A DNA stretch of 64,000 nt. Source: an uncultured Eubacteriales bacterium (GTDB lineage Bacteria > Bacillota > Clostridia > Oscillospirales > Acutalibacteraceae). The notes below the pieces were generated by a model. It was not told the DNA's origin. It made no database searches and worked only from the letters and a program-made list of their open reading frames with translations. Positions 27,540 through 34,410 of the stretch are shown here, one piece after another (positions within the stretch are counted from its first letter, which is position 1; each line of letters opens with the position of its first letter). Location: contig CAKSSJ010000001.1 of the NCBI GenBank assembly GCA_934488615.1, forward strand, positions 115,608 through 179,607, written 5' to 3'. Made by a program: the position numbers and the translations under genes.

Positions 27540-28082
27540 ATGAAAAATTTACGGAAATTCATGTATACTGCGGCAGGCTTGTTTGCCGTGCTCAGTGTTA
27601 TTTTCCTGATTTCACATATTCATCACGACAATCATTATTCTTTTACATGCTTTATTACTTTTCTGACGTGTTTTTATCATTTTGCCTATAGAATTCTTGT
27701 TTCCGAAACGGTATCCAAAAGAAAGGCAAAATATAACTACAAAAACGGTTGGTTTGCGCCGAAAAAGTTTGAAGAACCGATTTTTAAAGCGCTCAGAGTA
27801 AAACGCTGGAAAGAAAAGCTTCCGAATCTCCTGCCTCAGACATCTTCGGCAAAGAGCTTCCCCGTCGAAACGATTATTGACGAGACATGCTCGGTTGAGG
27901 TAATACACGAAATTAACATTGTGCTCAGCTTTGCGCCGTTCATAGTTTCGCTCTTTTACAGCAGCTACGAGTGGATTTTTCTCGTTTCGGGAATCGTTAC
28001 GGCGCTGTTTGATCTGTGCTTTATAATTTTTCACAGGCATTTCAGACCGAGACTGATTAAACTGCTGAATACAAAAGTATAA
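27540..28082 (+). CDS. CrtO-like membrane protein
   Basis: A 180-residue protein with four hydrophobic segments (about 9-25, 35-52, 128-142 and 146-165). RVKRWKEKLPNLLP, ET-EVIHEINI and FHRHFRPRLIKLL correspond in order and spacing to motifs of the staphylococcal CrtO family (RKWK, AE-IHW, QRYNRPRL). CrtO acylates a glycosylated carotenoid, but no carotenoid genes occur here, so another substrate or an unknown role is likely. The GAGGGA site sits 13 bases before the ATG. It is on the same strand as GH38 with an 82-base gap. Confidence 0.65.
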   Translation: MKNLRKFMYTAAGLFAVLSVIFLISHIHHDNHYSFTCFITFLTCFYHFAYRILVSETVSKRKAKYNYKNGWFAPKKFEEPIFKALRVKRWKEKLPNLLPQTSSAKSFPVETIIDETCSVEVIHEINIVLSFAPFIVSLFYSSYEWIFLVSGIVTALFDLCFIIFHRHFRPRLIKLLNTKV

Positions 28083-28123
28083 AAGCCATCGGAAAAAACG
28101 TCCGATGACTTGATAAATCGCAG

Positions 28124-28152
28124 TTGACAAATTAAATTTTACAGCGTATAAT
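28124..28152 (+). promoter_or_regulatory. Promoter of the antisense (antitoxin) RNA
   Basis: Exact consensus TTGACA, 17-base spacer and TATAAT, pointing at the RNA below; no ORF follows it. Confidence 0.85.
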
Positions 28153-28158
28153 AAAAAT

Positions 28159-28257
28159 ACAAAGGGTGGCACTACCGATAGACGGTTACGCCCTCATGAA
28201 AAGTTATTTATTAAAGAATAACCGTTCTCATTGGCGTGGGGCGGTTATTTCTTTTTT
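28159..28257 (+). ncRNA. Antisense RNA of a par/fst-like type I toxin-antitoxin locus
   Basis: Predicted RNA of about 100 bases between the consensus promoter and the hairpin AATAACCG / CGGTTATT with T run. Its 5' part (GTGGCACTACC, then CGGTTAC and GCCCTC) repeats, in the same order, the 5' leader of the opposite toxin mRNA, and its 3' part overlaps the toxin reading frame end. This is the layout of enterococcal par, where the antitoxin RNA pairs at both ends with the toxin message. It is not coding. Confidence 0.75.
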
Positions 28258-28319
28258 ACTGTATATATGTAACCTGTTGCAAAAAGCAGAATAACAGCCA
28301 TTATGACAAGATACTCCAT
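28245..28319 (-). CDS. Small hydrophobic toxin peptide (holin-like, type I TA)
   Basis: A 24-residue peptide too short for standard gene calls. It starts MEYLVIMAVILLF, has a single hydrophobic span (residues 4-20) and a KKK end, as membrane-acting type I toxins and 'putative holin-like toxins' do. GGGGGTGATTGT gives a strong ribosome site. Its stop codon lies inside the shared terminator hairpin. The mRNA should begin near 28378. Sequence identity to Fst itself is not claimed; the similarity is in size, hydrophobicity and locus layout. Confidence 0.78.
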   Translation of the reverse strand: MEYLVIMAVILLFATGYIYTVKKK

Positions 28320-28384
28320 ACAATCACCCCCTGACGAGGGCAAAGAGTGTAACCGCCTACCGCAATGGTAGTGCCACAAGGACA

Positions 28385-28413
28385 ATTATATCTGCCGTGG
28401 TTGGCTTTGTCAA
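28385..28413 (-). promoter_or_regulatory. Promoter of the toxin mRNA
   Basis: Exact consensus on the minus strand: TTGACA (28408-28413), 17-base spacer, TATAAT (28385-28390). It converges with the promoter at 28124. Confidence 0.85.
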
Positions 28414-28425
28414 TATTCAAATGAT

Positions 28426-28944
28426 TTATAAATTCTTCTCAAGGCAGACCAGCTGTACGCCGTCAATACCGTTGAACACGCACGGAACGATCGAAACCTC
28501 GGTGTAGCCGAGCTTTTTATAAAGGCTGCGTGCGGCAGCGTTTCTTGCATTTGTGTCCATTCTGAGATAAGGACAGCTGTTTTCAAGTGCATATTTTTCA
28601 TAGAAATCGACAAACGCTGTTCCGTAGCCCTTGCCCTTGATTTTCGGCGAAACAACAAGTGCATGAAGCACCATGACTTCATCGTTAGGTGCATCAACGT
28701 TCCATGCCGCATCGGCATATTCAGGCACCTGCTCCTTATTTATTCTTGCGGCGGCAACGATTGTTCCGTCAATTTCTTCAACAAACATATCTCCTGACGC
28801 GATAGCTGTCTCCGCGGTTTTGCGGGTCGGATAGATTTCTCTTATCCAGCCGATCGTAACCAGTCCCGCTTCCTCGGCATCATGGATTTCATCGTAAATT
28901 TCACTTATACGGTCAATATCCTTTTCGGTTGCTTTTCTGAACAT
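28426..28944 (-). CDS. GNAT family N-acetyltransferase
   Basis: A 172-residue single-domain GNAT. The start ATG at 28944 follows GAGGTG. Residues 1-20 (FRKATEKDIDRISEIYDEI) form the first strand-helix, VLHALVVSPKIKGKGYGTAFV is the acetyl-CoA binding segment near 98-118, and MDTNARNAAARSLYKKLGY is the C-terminal signature. Acceptor unknown; RimI-like small GNATs may act on proteins or metabolites. It lies downstream of a terminator and is probably transcribed alone. Confidence 0.85.
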   Translation of the reverse strand: MFRKATEKDIDRISEIYDEIHDAEEAGLVTIGWIREIYPTRKTAETAIASGDMFVEEIDGTIVAAARINKEQVPEYADAAWNVDAPNDEVMVLHALVVSPKIKGKGYGTAFVDFYEKYALENSCPYLRMDTNARNAAARSLYKKLGYTEVSIVPCVFNGIDGVQLVCLEKNL

Positions 28945-28971
28945 AATTCCACACCTCAATTTTGTTATGAT

Positions 28972-29003
28972 TTAAAAAATCGCCCGTATGAAACGGACGA
29001 TTT
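28972..29003 (-). terminator. Terminator after the radical SAM gene
   Basis: On the minus strand AAATCGTCCGT pairs with ACGGGCGATTT around a TTCAT loop, followed by T residues. Confidence 0.85.
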
Positions 29004-29008
29004 TTATT

Positions 29009-30442
29009 TTACCTTACCAAATCGTCAAGCTTTTCTTTCATTGCCTGCTCGGTGTCACGGTAATATTGCGTTTTCGGATTCGGGTGCTTGTTTTCCGCCC
29101 AAAGCTTGTCCGCCTGTTCTCTCCATGCGGCGGCAAATTTATCGCACTTTGCGCAAAGATGCTCAACACCCTCCTGATTTTCAAGATCGGTCGATTTTGC
29201 GCCTGTCTGCTTGATTATCTTCCTGAGATATTCGGGATTTTCAAGCATCGGACACGGACGCAGATGGTTGTCGTTAAACGGCTGATTATGATAATAGCTC
29301 ATAAACAGCGGATTTCTCAAAGCCTCAAGAATCGTATGCGTCCTAATGTTTGCATCTGAAAAATGAATGAATACGCAAGGCTCAATGTCACCTGCGGAAT
29401 TGATGTGGAAATAGTTCCTGCCGCCTGCAATACAACCGCCGACATATTCGCCGTCATCCTGGAAGTCCATTACAAACAGCGGCTTGCCCGTCTTGCCGTT
29501 TCGCATTTTCTTGAGCCAGAAGTACATGTGCGTTCTCTGCTCGGGGGTGGGGATAAGCTCCTCAACGGCTCCCGTACCGACAGGCATATAGTTAAAGTAA
29601 AGCGCGAATTTTGCACCCTTTTCAACCATAAGATCAATGAATTCGTCGCTCGTTACTTTATCAACATTCTGCGAAGTGTAGCAGATCGAAAGGCCGTAAA
29701 TGCACTTATTTTTTTTGAGAAGCTCCATCGCTTTCATGGTTCTCTCATAGGCTCCCTCACCGCGGCGGAAATCGTTCGATTCCTCCGAGCCTTCAATGCT
29801 GAGCGCAAGTGTGAGATTGCCGACATCCTTCATATCGTCGCAGAATTTTTGGTCTATCAGCGTTGCGTTTGTATAAGCGAGAAATGTACAGTTTTTATGC
29901 TCACGGCAAAGACGGAGAATATCATCCTTCCTGATGAGCGGTTCGCCGCCTGTGAACATATAAAGGTGAGTTCCGAGCTCCACACCCTGATTGATAACAT
30001 TGTTTATTTCGTCATATGTGAGGTTGAGTTTGTGACCGTATTCAGCCGCCCAACAGCCCTTGCAGTTCATGTTACATGCGCTCGTCGGGTCGATGAGCAT
30101 AAGCCAAGGAATGTTGCACTTATACTTTTCGCGGTTGGCTCTTACGGCTCTCGTTCCGTGCAGACCCGCGCCGAGAACAAAGGACAGGAACATTTTTTTG
30201 AGATAATCCCTGTCGATATCCTTGAGCAAATTCATCGCATAGGTGTTCCAAACGTTGTCGTCATCGCTTATCGCATTGCGGAAGCCCGCAAAGGTTTTTT
30301 CGGGAAATGTTTTGCCAGCAAATTTTTCGGCAAGACCGATAAGCTTGAGGATATTCTTTTTCGGGTCCTTGTCAACGTATTTCAGCAAACGGTCAAGCAG
30401 AAATCCCACGCCCGCACGCTGAATATTTTCTTTCAGTAACAT
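29009..30442 (-). CDS. Radical SAM protein with SPASM-like C-terminal domain
   Basis: A 477-residue protein. The ATG at 30442 follows GAGGT. A 110-residue helical N-terminal part precedes the radical SAM core, whose 4Fe-4S motif is C123-x3-C127-x2-C130 (CNMNCKGC), followed by FTGGEPL. The C-terminal region has the SPASM pattern CIAGG..., G-IEPCVF, PCPM and HLCAKC, which should bind further iron-sulfur clusters. Such proteins modify peptides or other substrates, but no obvious peptide substrate is next to it. Monocistronic. Confidence 0.85.
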   Translation of the reverse strand: MLLKENIQRAGVGFLLDRLLKYVDKDPKKNILKLIGLAEKFAGKTFPEKTFAGFRNAISDDDNVWNTYAMNLLKDIDRDYLKKMFLSFVLGAGLHGTRAVRANREKYKCNIPWLMLIDPTSACNMNCKGCWAAEYGHKLNLTYDEINNVINQGVELGTHLYMFTGGEPLIRKDDILRLCREHKNCTFLAYTNATLIDQKFCDDMKDVGNLTLALSIEGSEESNDFRRGEGAYERTMKAMELLKKNKCIYGLSICYTSQNVDKVTSDEFIDLMVEKGAKFALYFNYMPVGTGAVEELIPTPEQRTHMYFWLKKMRNGKTGKPLFVMDFQDDGEYVGGCIAGGRNYFHINSAGDIEPCVFIHFSDANIRTHTILEALRNPLFMSYYHNQPFNDNHLRPCPMLENPEYLRKIIKQTGAKSTDLENQEGVEHLCAKCDKFAAAWREQADKLWAENKHPNPKTQYYRDTEQAMKEKLDDLVR

Positions 30443-30603
30443 TTCGCTGTACCTCACTACTAAAAACTGATATTTATTTTCTCATATTTTCCTTATAAAG
30501 TCAACCGAGATTAGCAATAAAACTAACTTATTCGACACTTTGTCTATAATCTGTCAATCATACTGCTTCTTGCCCGTCATTCATACAACATAACATACCG
30601 TTT

Positions 30604-30821
30604 CAAAAAGTATTTTTCCATATTGTTGACATTAAATCCGTAATTTAATAAAATTTTTGCTTACAGAGAAAATCCAAACAACGGCGGTATCGGACAATAA
30701 TATCGGTATGTTGAAGGCAGTTTGCCGAGGTTGTTCATATAATGCTTTTGTAGGATTTGTCATATTTTTCCAAAAGTATTGGAACCTTTCTGTTGACTTT
30801 AAATTTTTGTTGGTGTATAAT
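30604..30821 (+). promoter_or_regulatory. Two tandem, near-duplicate promoters of the phosphoesterase
   Basis: Upstream promoter: TTGACA at 30626-30631, 17 bases, TAAAAT at 30649-30654. Downstream: TTGACT at 30793-30798, 17 bases, TATAAT at 30816-30821. Each -35 lies 11-12 bases after CAAAAGTATT-like sequence and is followed by the same TTAAAT, so the block looks duplicated. The span between them could fold (AACAAC pairs with GTTGTT). The 415-base gap contains no ORF I can support. Confidence 0.6.
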
Positions 30822-30857
30822 TAAGCTACAAAATTATTTTTTTCGGAGGTTAAAACA

Positions 30858-32042
30858 ATGAAAAAAGTCATAAGTATTCTTCTCTCGGTTGTTATGATTG
30901 TCCTCCTTGCTGTCCCGAGCTTTGCGGCGATCAGCACCGACACGGCATTCAAGTTCAACTCAGACGGAAAATTTAAGATCATGATGATCAACGACACACA
31001 GGATGTTATTCTCAAGGACGTTCTCCAGGCAAGCTACCTCAAGAAGATTGCCGAAAAGGAAAAGCCCGACCTCATTGTTATGGCAGGCGACCTTCTCACA
31101 GACTTCTTCCCGGGCGCAACCAAGGATCAGCTCAAGAAGTGCCTTACTCAGGCTCTTGACGGCGTCAACGCTCTCGGAGTACCTTTCGTAGCTACCTTCG
31201 GCAACCACGACCATGACTGGGAGGAGATCTTCCCGCTTGAGGAGCAGATGGAGGTTTACAAGTCATACTCCAATTGCGCTATCGTTAATAACGGCTGTGA
31301 TGTAGGTACATTTTATATTCCCGTTAAGTCGTCCGACGGCAAGAAAATTCCTCTTAACATCTATGTTATGGACTCCAACAATAAGGCTAAGGGCGAAGGA
31401 CTGCTTACAGGTTATCAGGGACTCAAGCCAGAGCAGGTTCAGTGGTATAAGGATACCCGTGACGGACTCAAGGCATCTACAGGCAGCTATGTTCCTTCTC
31501 TTGTTTTCCAGCATGTTCCCGTTAAGGAAATCTATCAGTTTGTTGATAAGGTTCCGTTCAATGCAGATCATACAGACTGTATCTTCGGTCTTGACGACGG
31601 TCAGTGGTACAAGCTCAACGATAAAGCTACAAGCGGCGTTCTCGGTGAGGTTCCGTGTTCGGAATCCGTAAACGGCAACACAGGCGAGTATGAAGCATGG
31701 CTTGAGCATAAAGAGATTATCGGTGCTTTCTTCGCACATGACCACGTTAACAACTTCATGGGCGTTACGGACGAGGGAATCACTCTCGGCTACAACGGCG
31801 GTTCAGGCTTCAGCACATACGGCAGAGGCGGCGACCGTTCGGCAAGAATTTTTGAGATTGACGAGAACGATGTAAGAAATTACGAAACTCATCTTGTAAC
31901 ATATAATGATGTTGCATCTAAGCCGATAAACTACTACATCATGGATCTCTTCTCACCTGTTATCGCAACATGGATCGGCAGAATTATTGATATCGTTTGC
32001 CCGAAGTTCATTAAGGATATCATTGCTAACAAGCAAAAATAA
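30858..32042 (+). CDS. Secreted metallophosphoesterase
   Basis: A 394-residue exported protein. Signal peptide about 1-23 (ends FAA). Motifs: INDTQD (the usual DxH reads DxQ), MAGDLLTD, FGNHDHDW, FQHVP and AHDH. The DxQ form occurs in some extracellular purple-acid-phosphatase-like enzymes, so activity is still plausible. The C-terminus ends in a hydrophobic amphipathic helix (about 365-388), also seen in two other secreted proteins here. Likely takes phosphate from extracellular organic phosphates. Two promoters upstream, terminator downstream. Confidence 0.85.
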   Translation: MKKVISILLSVVMIVLLAVPSFAAISTDTAFKFNSDGKFKIMMINDTQDVILKDVLQASYLKKIAEKEKPDLIVMAGDLLTDFFPGATKDQLKKCLTQALDGVNALGVPFVATFGNHDHDWEEIFPLEEQMEVYKSYSNCAIVNNGCDVGTFYIPVKSSDGKKIPLNIYVMDSNNKAKGEGLLTGYQGLKPEQVQWYKDTRDGLKASTGSYVPSLVFQHVPVKEIYQFVDKVPFNADHTDCIFGLDDGQWYKLNDKATSGVLGEVPCSESVNGNTGEYEAWLEHKEIIGAFFAHDHVNNFMGVTDEGITLGYNGGSGFSTYGRGGDRSARIFEIDENDVRNYETHLVTYNDVASKPINYYIMDLFSPVIATWIGRIIDIVCPKFIKDIIANKQK

Positions 32043-32096
32043 GGTTAAATAAAACGACTTTCACCCTTAATGTGAACAGTCCGACATAACAAAGCG

Positions 32097-32157
32097 AAAA
32101 GCTATAATCCGCATATCAGCGATTTCAACAAGCTGAATGTGAATTATAGCTTTTTTG
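32097..32157 (+). terminator. Terminator after the phosphoesterase gene, twin of 519
   Basis: Arms AAAGCTATAATCCGCAT and ATGTGAATTATAGCTTT with a T run. The arms closely match those at 519-577. Confidence 0.85.
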
Positions 32158-32159
32158 TT

Positions 32160-32375
32160 TTATTCTTCTGTCGGGTAGTAATCGGGATCGCAGAATTCCG
32201 GGAAACAGCCGAGAAACCAATTGCACTCGTCGCAACAAATTTCATGGTCGGGATGTGTACCGTTGCCCTCGCAGGTTTCGGGGTGACAGGGAGTCAGAAT
32301 CGCTCCCGTATCGTCGATAAATTTGTCCGGAATGTCCTCATCTGAATTAAAGGCATAGTCATAGAGATCAATCAT
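32160..32375 (-). CDS. Small Cys-rich protein, possible metal-binding
   Basis: A 71-residue acidic protein with seven cysteines (C30, C35, C47, C48, C51, C57, C62) and three histidines (H31, H41, H44), concentrated in a 33-residue stretch. The ATG at 32375 follows GGGGGA; the longer frame upstream is unlikely. No signal peptide. The gene is only 16 bases from the end of an RNA hairpin terminator, so its expression must come from readthrough of that RNA. It suggests a zinc-finger or metal-responsive protein. No family recognised. Confidence 0.7.
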   Translation of the reverse strand: MIDLYDYAFNSDEDIPDKFIDDTGAILTPCHPETCEGNGTHPDHEICCDECNWFLGCFPEFCDPDYYPTEE

Positions 32376-32391
32376 TTTATTATCCCCCGAA

Positions 32392-32554
32392 AAATAAAAA
32401 GTGCGCAGCCGAAGCCACGCACAAAAAATACACGGCTTGATTGCTACCACACAAAGTTACAGTTCTAAACCAAAAGCATAGAAAAGTAAGCCGGTATTTT
32501 TATCTATTCCGGCTACGCAATTTGGTTTAGCTTCTATATGAACTTTGTGTGGTA
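32392..32554 (-). ncRNA. Folded leader RNA with terminator, putative attenuator/riboswitch
   Basis: From a promoter at 32560-32588 an RNA of about 160 bases would start. Its core is a perfect 16-bp stem (GCTACCACACAAAGTT with its complement, 32443-32458 and 32541-32556), an internal loop, a 10-bp stem (CTAAACCAAA) and a GCCGG / CCGGC hairpin. It ends in the stem GTGCG..CGCAC with a TTCG loop (32401-32422) and a T run. A leader segment at 32511-32519 can pair over nine contiguous positions with the terminator's 3' arm, which would block termination and open the Cys-rich ORF. No known riboswitch class recognised. Confidence 0.6.
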
Positions 32555-32559
32555 GCTGT

Positions 32560-32588
32560 ATTATATCATATTGACAGATATTTTTCAA
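32560..32588 (-). promoter_or_regulatory. Promoter of the folded leader RNA
   Basis: On the minus strand TTGAAA (32583-32588), a 17-base spacer and TATAAT (32560-32565). Confidence 0.75.
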
Positions 32589-32603
32589 CTGTTTGTAACG
32601 TAA

Positions 32604-32640
32604 AACAAAAAGTGCGCAGCCGAAGCCACGCACAAAAAAG
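32604..32640 (-). terminator. Terminator after the ABC exporter operon
   Basis: The 22-base hairpin with TTCG loop is identical to the one at 32401-32422 and is followed on the minus strand by a T run. Confidence 0.85.
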
Positions 32641-32661
32641 AACGGTTAAATTTTTGTTTTG

Positions 32662-34410
32662 TTATTCTGTCACGGCGAACTGGCTGTTGTAAAGGTCATA
32701 GTAAAAGCCGTGCTTTTCAAGCAACTGTTCGTGCGTGCCCTGCTCGATGATCTGACCCTTGTTCATAACAAGAATGATGTCCGATTCACGGATCGTCGAA
32801 AGTCGGTGAGCAACAACAAAGCACGTCCTGCCTTTCATCATTCGTGCAAAGGTTTTCTGAATTCTAATCTCGGTGTGGCTGTCGATTGACGATGTCGCTT
32901 CATCGAGAATAAGCATCGGCGGCAGATTGAGCAAAACTCTCGTTATGCAAAGCAGCTGCTTTTGTCCTTGAGAGAGAGAACCGCCGTTTTCGCCGAGAAC
33001 CGTATCATAGCCGTCGGGCAAACGCTTTATGAAGCTGTGAGCGTGCGTAAGCTTTGCGGCGGCGATGATTTCTTCATCTGTTGCGTCGGGGTTTGAATAT
33101 GCAATATTCTCCCTGACCGTGCCCGATTTCAGCCATGTTTCCTGAAGCACCATGCCGAAGTTTTTACGCAAGGATTTTCTTGTGAAATCCATTGAATTCT
33201 CGCCGTCAACTTTGATCATTCCGCTGTCGGGATCATAGAAACGCATAAGAAGATTGATAAGCGTACTCTTGCCGCAGCCCGTCGGTCCGACGATTGCAAC
33301 ACGCTGACCGGGCTTTGCACTGATGCTGAGATTTTTGATGAGCTCCTTGCTCTTATCGTATGAGAAAGAAACATTTTCAAACGCAACCTCGCCGTTTGCC
33401 TTTTCAAGCTCCTTCGCATTGTAGCAGTCGGGAAGCTGTTCCTTTTCGTCAATGAGTTCAAAGACTCTTGCCGCCGAAGCGAGGGCATTCTGAAGCTCCG
33501 TGACAACGCCCGAAATCTCGTTGAACGGCTTCGTGTACTGCGTTGCATAGCTGAGGAAGCAGCTAAGCTGACCGACCGTAAGTCTGCCTGCAATGGCTGA
33601 GAGAGCACCGAAGGCGCCTACACCCGCATAAACAAGGGCATTGATAAGTCTTGTTGACGGATTGACCATTGAGGAGAAGAACGACGCTTTAAGACTGTAT
33701 CTTGTGAGTCTGTCGTTTATCTCGTCAAACTTTTCTTCCGAAGCGTCCTCACGGCTGAATGCCTTGACAAGCTTCTGATTGCCGACCATCTCGTTGATAT
33801 GCGTTGTAATTTCGCCTCTTGTTTCTGACTGCTTTTGGAACATCGAGTAGGTTCTTTTCGCAATGAACGAAGCAACAAAAAGAGAAAGAGGCGTGAGGAG
33901 AACGACAATAAGCGCGATTTTTACATTGACGGAAAACATAAAAATCAATGTACCGAGAATTGTTATAACACCCGTAAAAAACTGGGTAAAGCCCATCAGC
34001 AGACCGTCCGAGAGCTGATCTATATCAGTAATAATTCGGCTGACGATATCTCCGTGCTCGTGAGAGTCGATATATGATATGTCAAGTTTTTGCAAATGGC
34101 GGAATGCCTGAACACGCAGATCCTTAACAACCCTGTATGTTATGCGATTGTTTATGATGTTCATTATCCACTGAGCCAGAGCCGTTATGCAGATTACAAC
34201 GGCGGTTTTAACGAGGATTGCAATAATTCCTTCAATATCGACCTGACCCTTGCCGAGAGCGAGATCGACTGCATCGCCGAAAAGTATCGGCGCATAAAGC
34301 TGAGTTGCAACGACAACAACAGCCAAAAGCAAAGAGAGAAGCACAAGAAATTTATATTTTTCAATAAGCTTGAGCAGGCGGCGGAATGTTCCTTTATTAT
34401 TTTTCTTCAT
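32662..34410 (-). CDS. ABC exporter subunit with canonical catalytic site
   Basis: A 582-residue half-transporter: six membrane segments (about 15-310) and an ATPase domain with Walker A GPTGCGKST, Walker B LILDEATSS (glutamate present), H-loop VAHRLST, and a signature LSQGQ instead of LSGGQ. Together with the gene just upstream it would form a heterodimeric type IV exporter, as in BmrCD or LmrCD. Substrate may be drugs or lipids. AAGGAGG precedes the ATG, which directly follows the partner's TAA. The operon ends at the TTCG terminator. Confidence 0.92.
   Translation of the reverse strand: MKKNNKGTFRRLLKLIEKYKFLVLLSLLLAVVVVATQLYAPILFGDAVDLALGKGQVDIEGIIAILVKTAVVICITALAQWIMNIINNRITYRVVKDLRVQAFRHLQKLDISYIDSHEHGDIVSRIITDIDQLSDGLLMGFTQFFTGVITILGTLIFMFSVNVKIALIVVLLTPLSLFVASFIAKRTYSMFQKQSETRGEITTHINEMVGNQKLVKAFSREDASEEKFDEINDRLTRYSLKASFFSSMVNPSTRLINALVYAGVGAFGALSAIAGRLTVGQLSCFLSYATQYTKPFNEISGVVTELQNALASAARVFELIDEKEQLPDCYNAKELEKANGEVAFENVSFSYDKSKELIKNLSISAKPGQRVAIVGPTGCGKSTLINLLMRFYDPDSGMIKVDGENSMDFTRKSLRKNFGMVLQETWLKSGTVRENIAYSNPDATDEEIIAAAKLTHAHSFIKRLPDGYDTVLGENGGSLSQGQKQLLCITRVLLNLPPMLILDEATSSIDSHTEIRIQKTFARMMKGRTCFVVAHRLSTIRESDIILVMNKGQIIEQGTHEQLLEKHGFYYDLYNSQFAVTE

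Noticed and set aside
28161..28200. T-box-like AGGGTGGCACTACCG
   Set aside because: No specifier or antiterminator arrangement and no aminoacyl-tRNA gene follows; convergent promoters and the toxin ORF explain it better.
29363..30439. 358-residue plus-strand ORF
   Set aside because: It is the mirror of the radical SAM gene, has no start site context and carries no domain.
32443..32556. 6S RNA
   Set aside because: The long hairpin with a bubble looked similar, but it is shorter than 6S, has a perfect closing stem and an ORF after its terminator.
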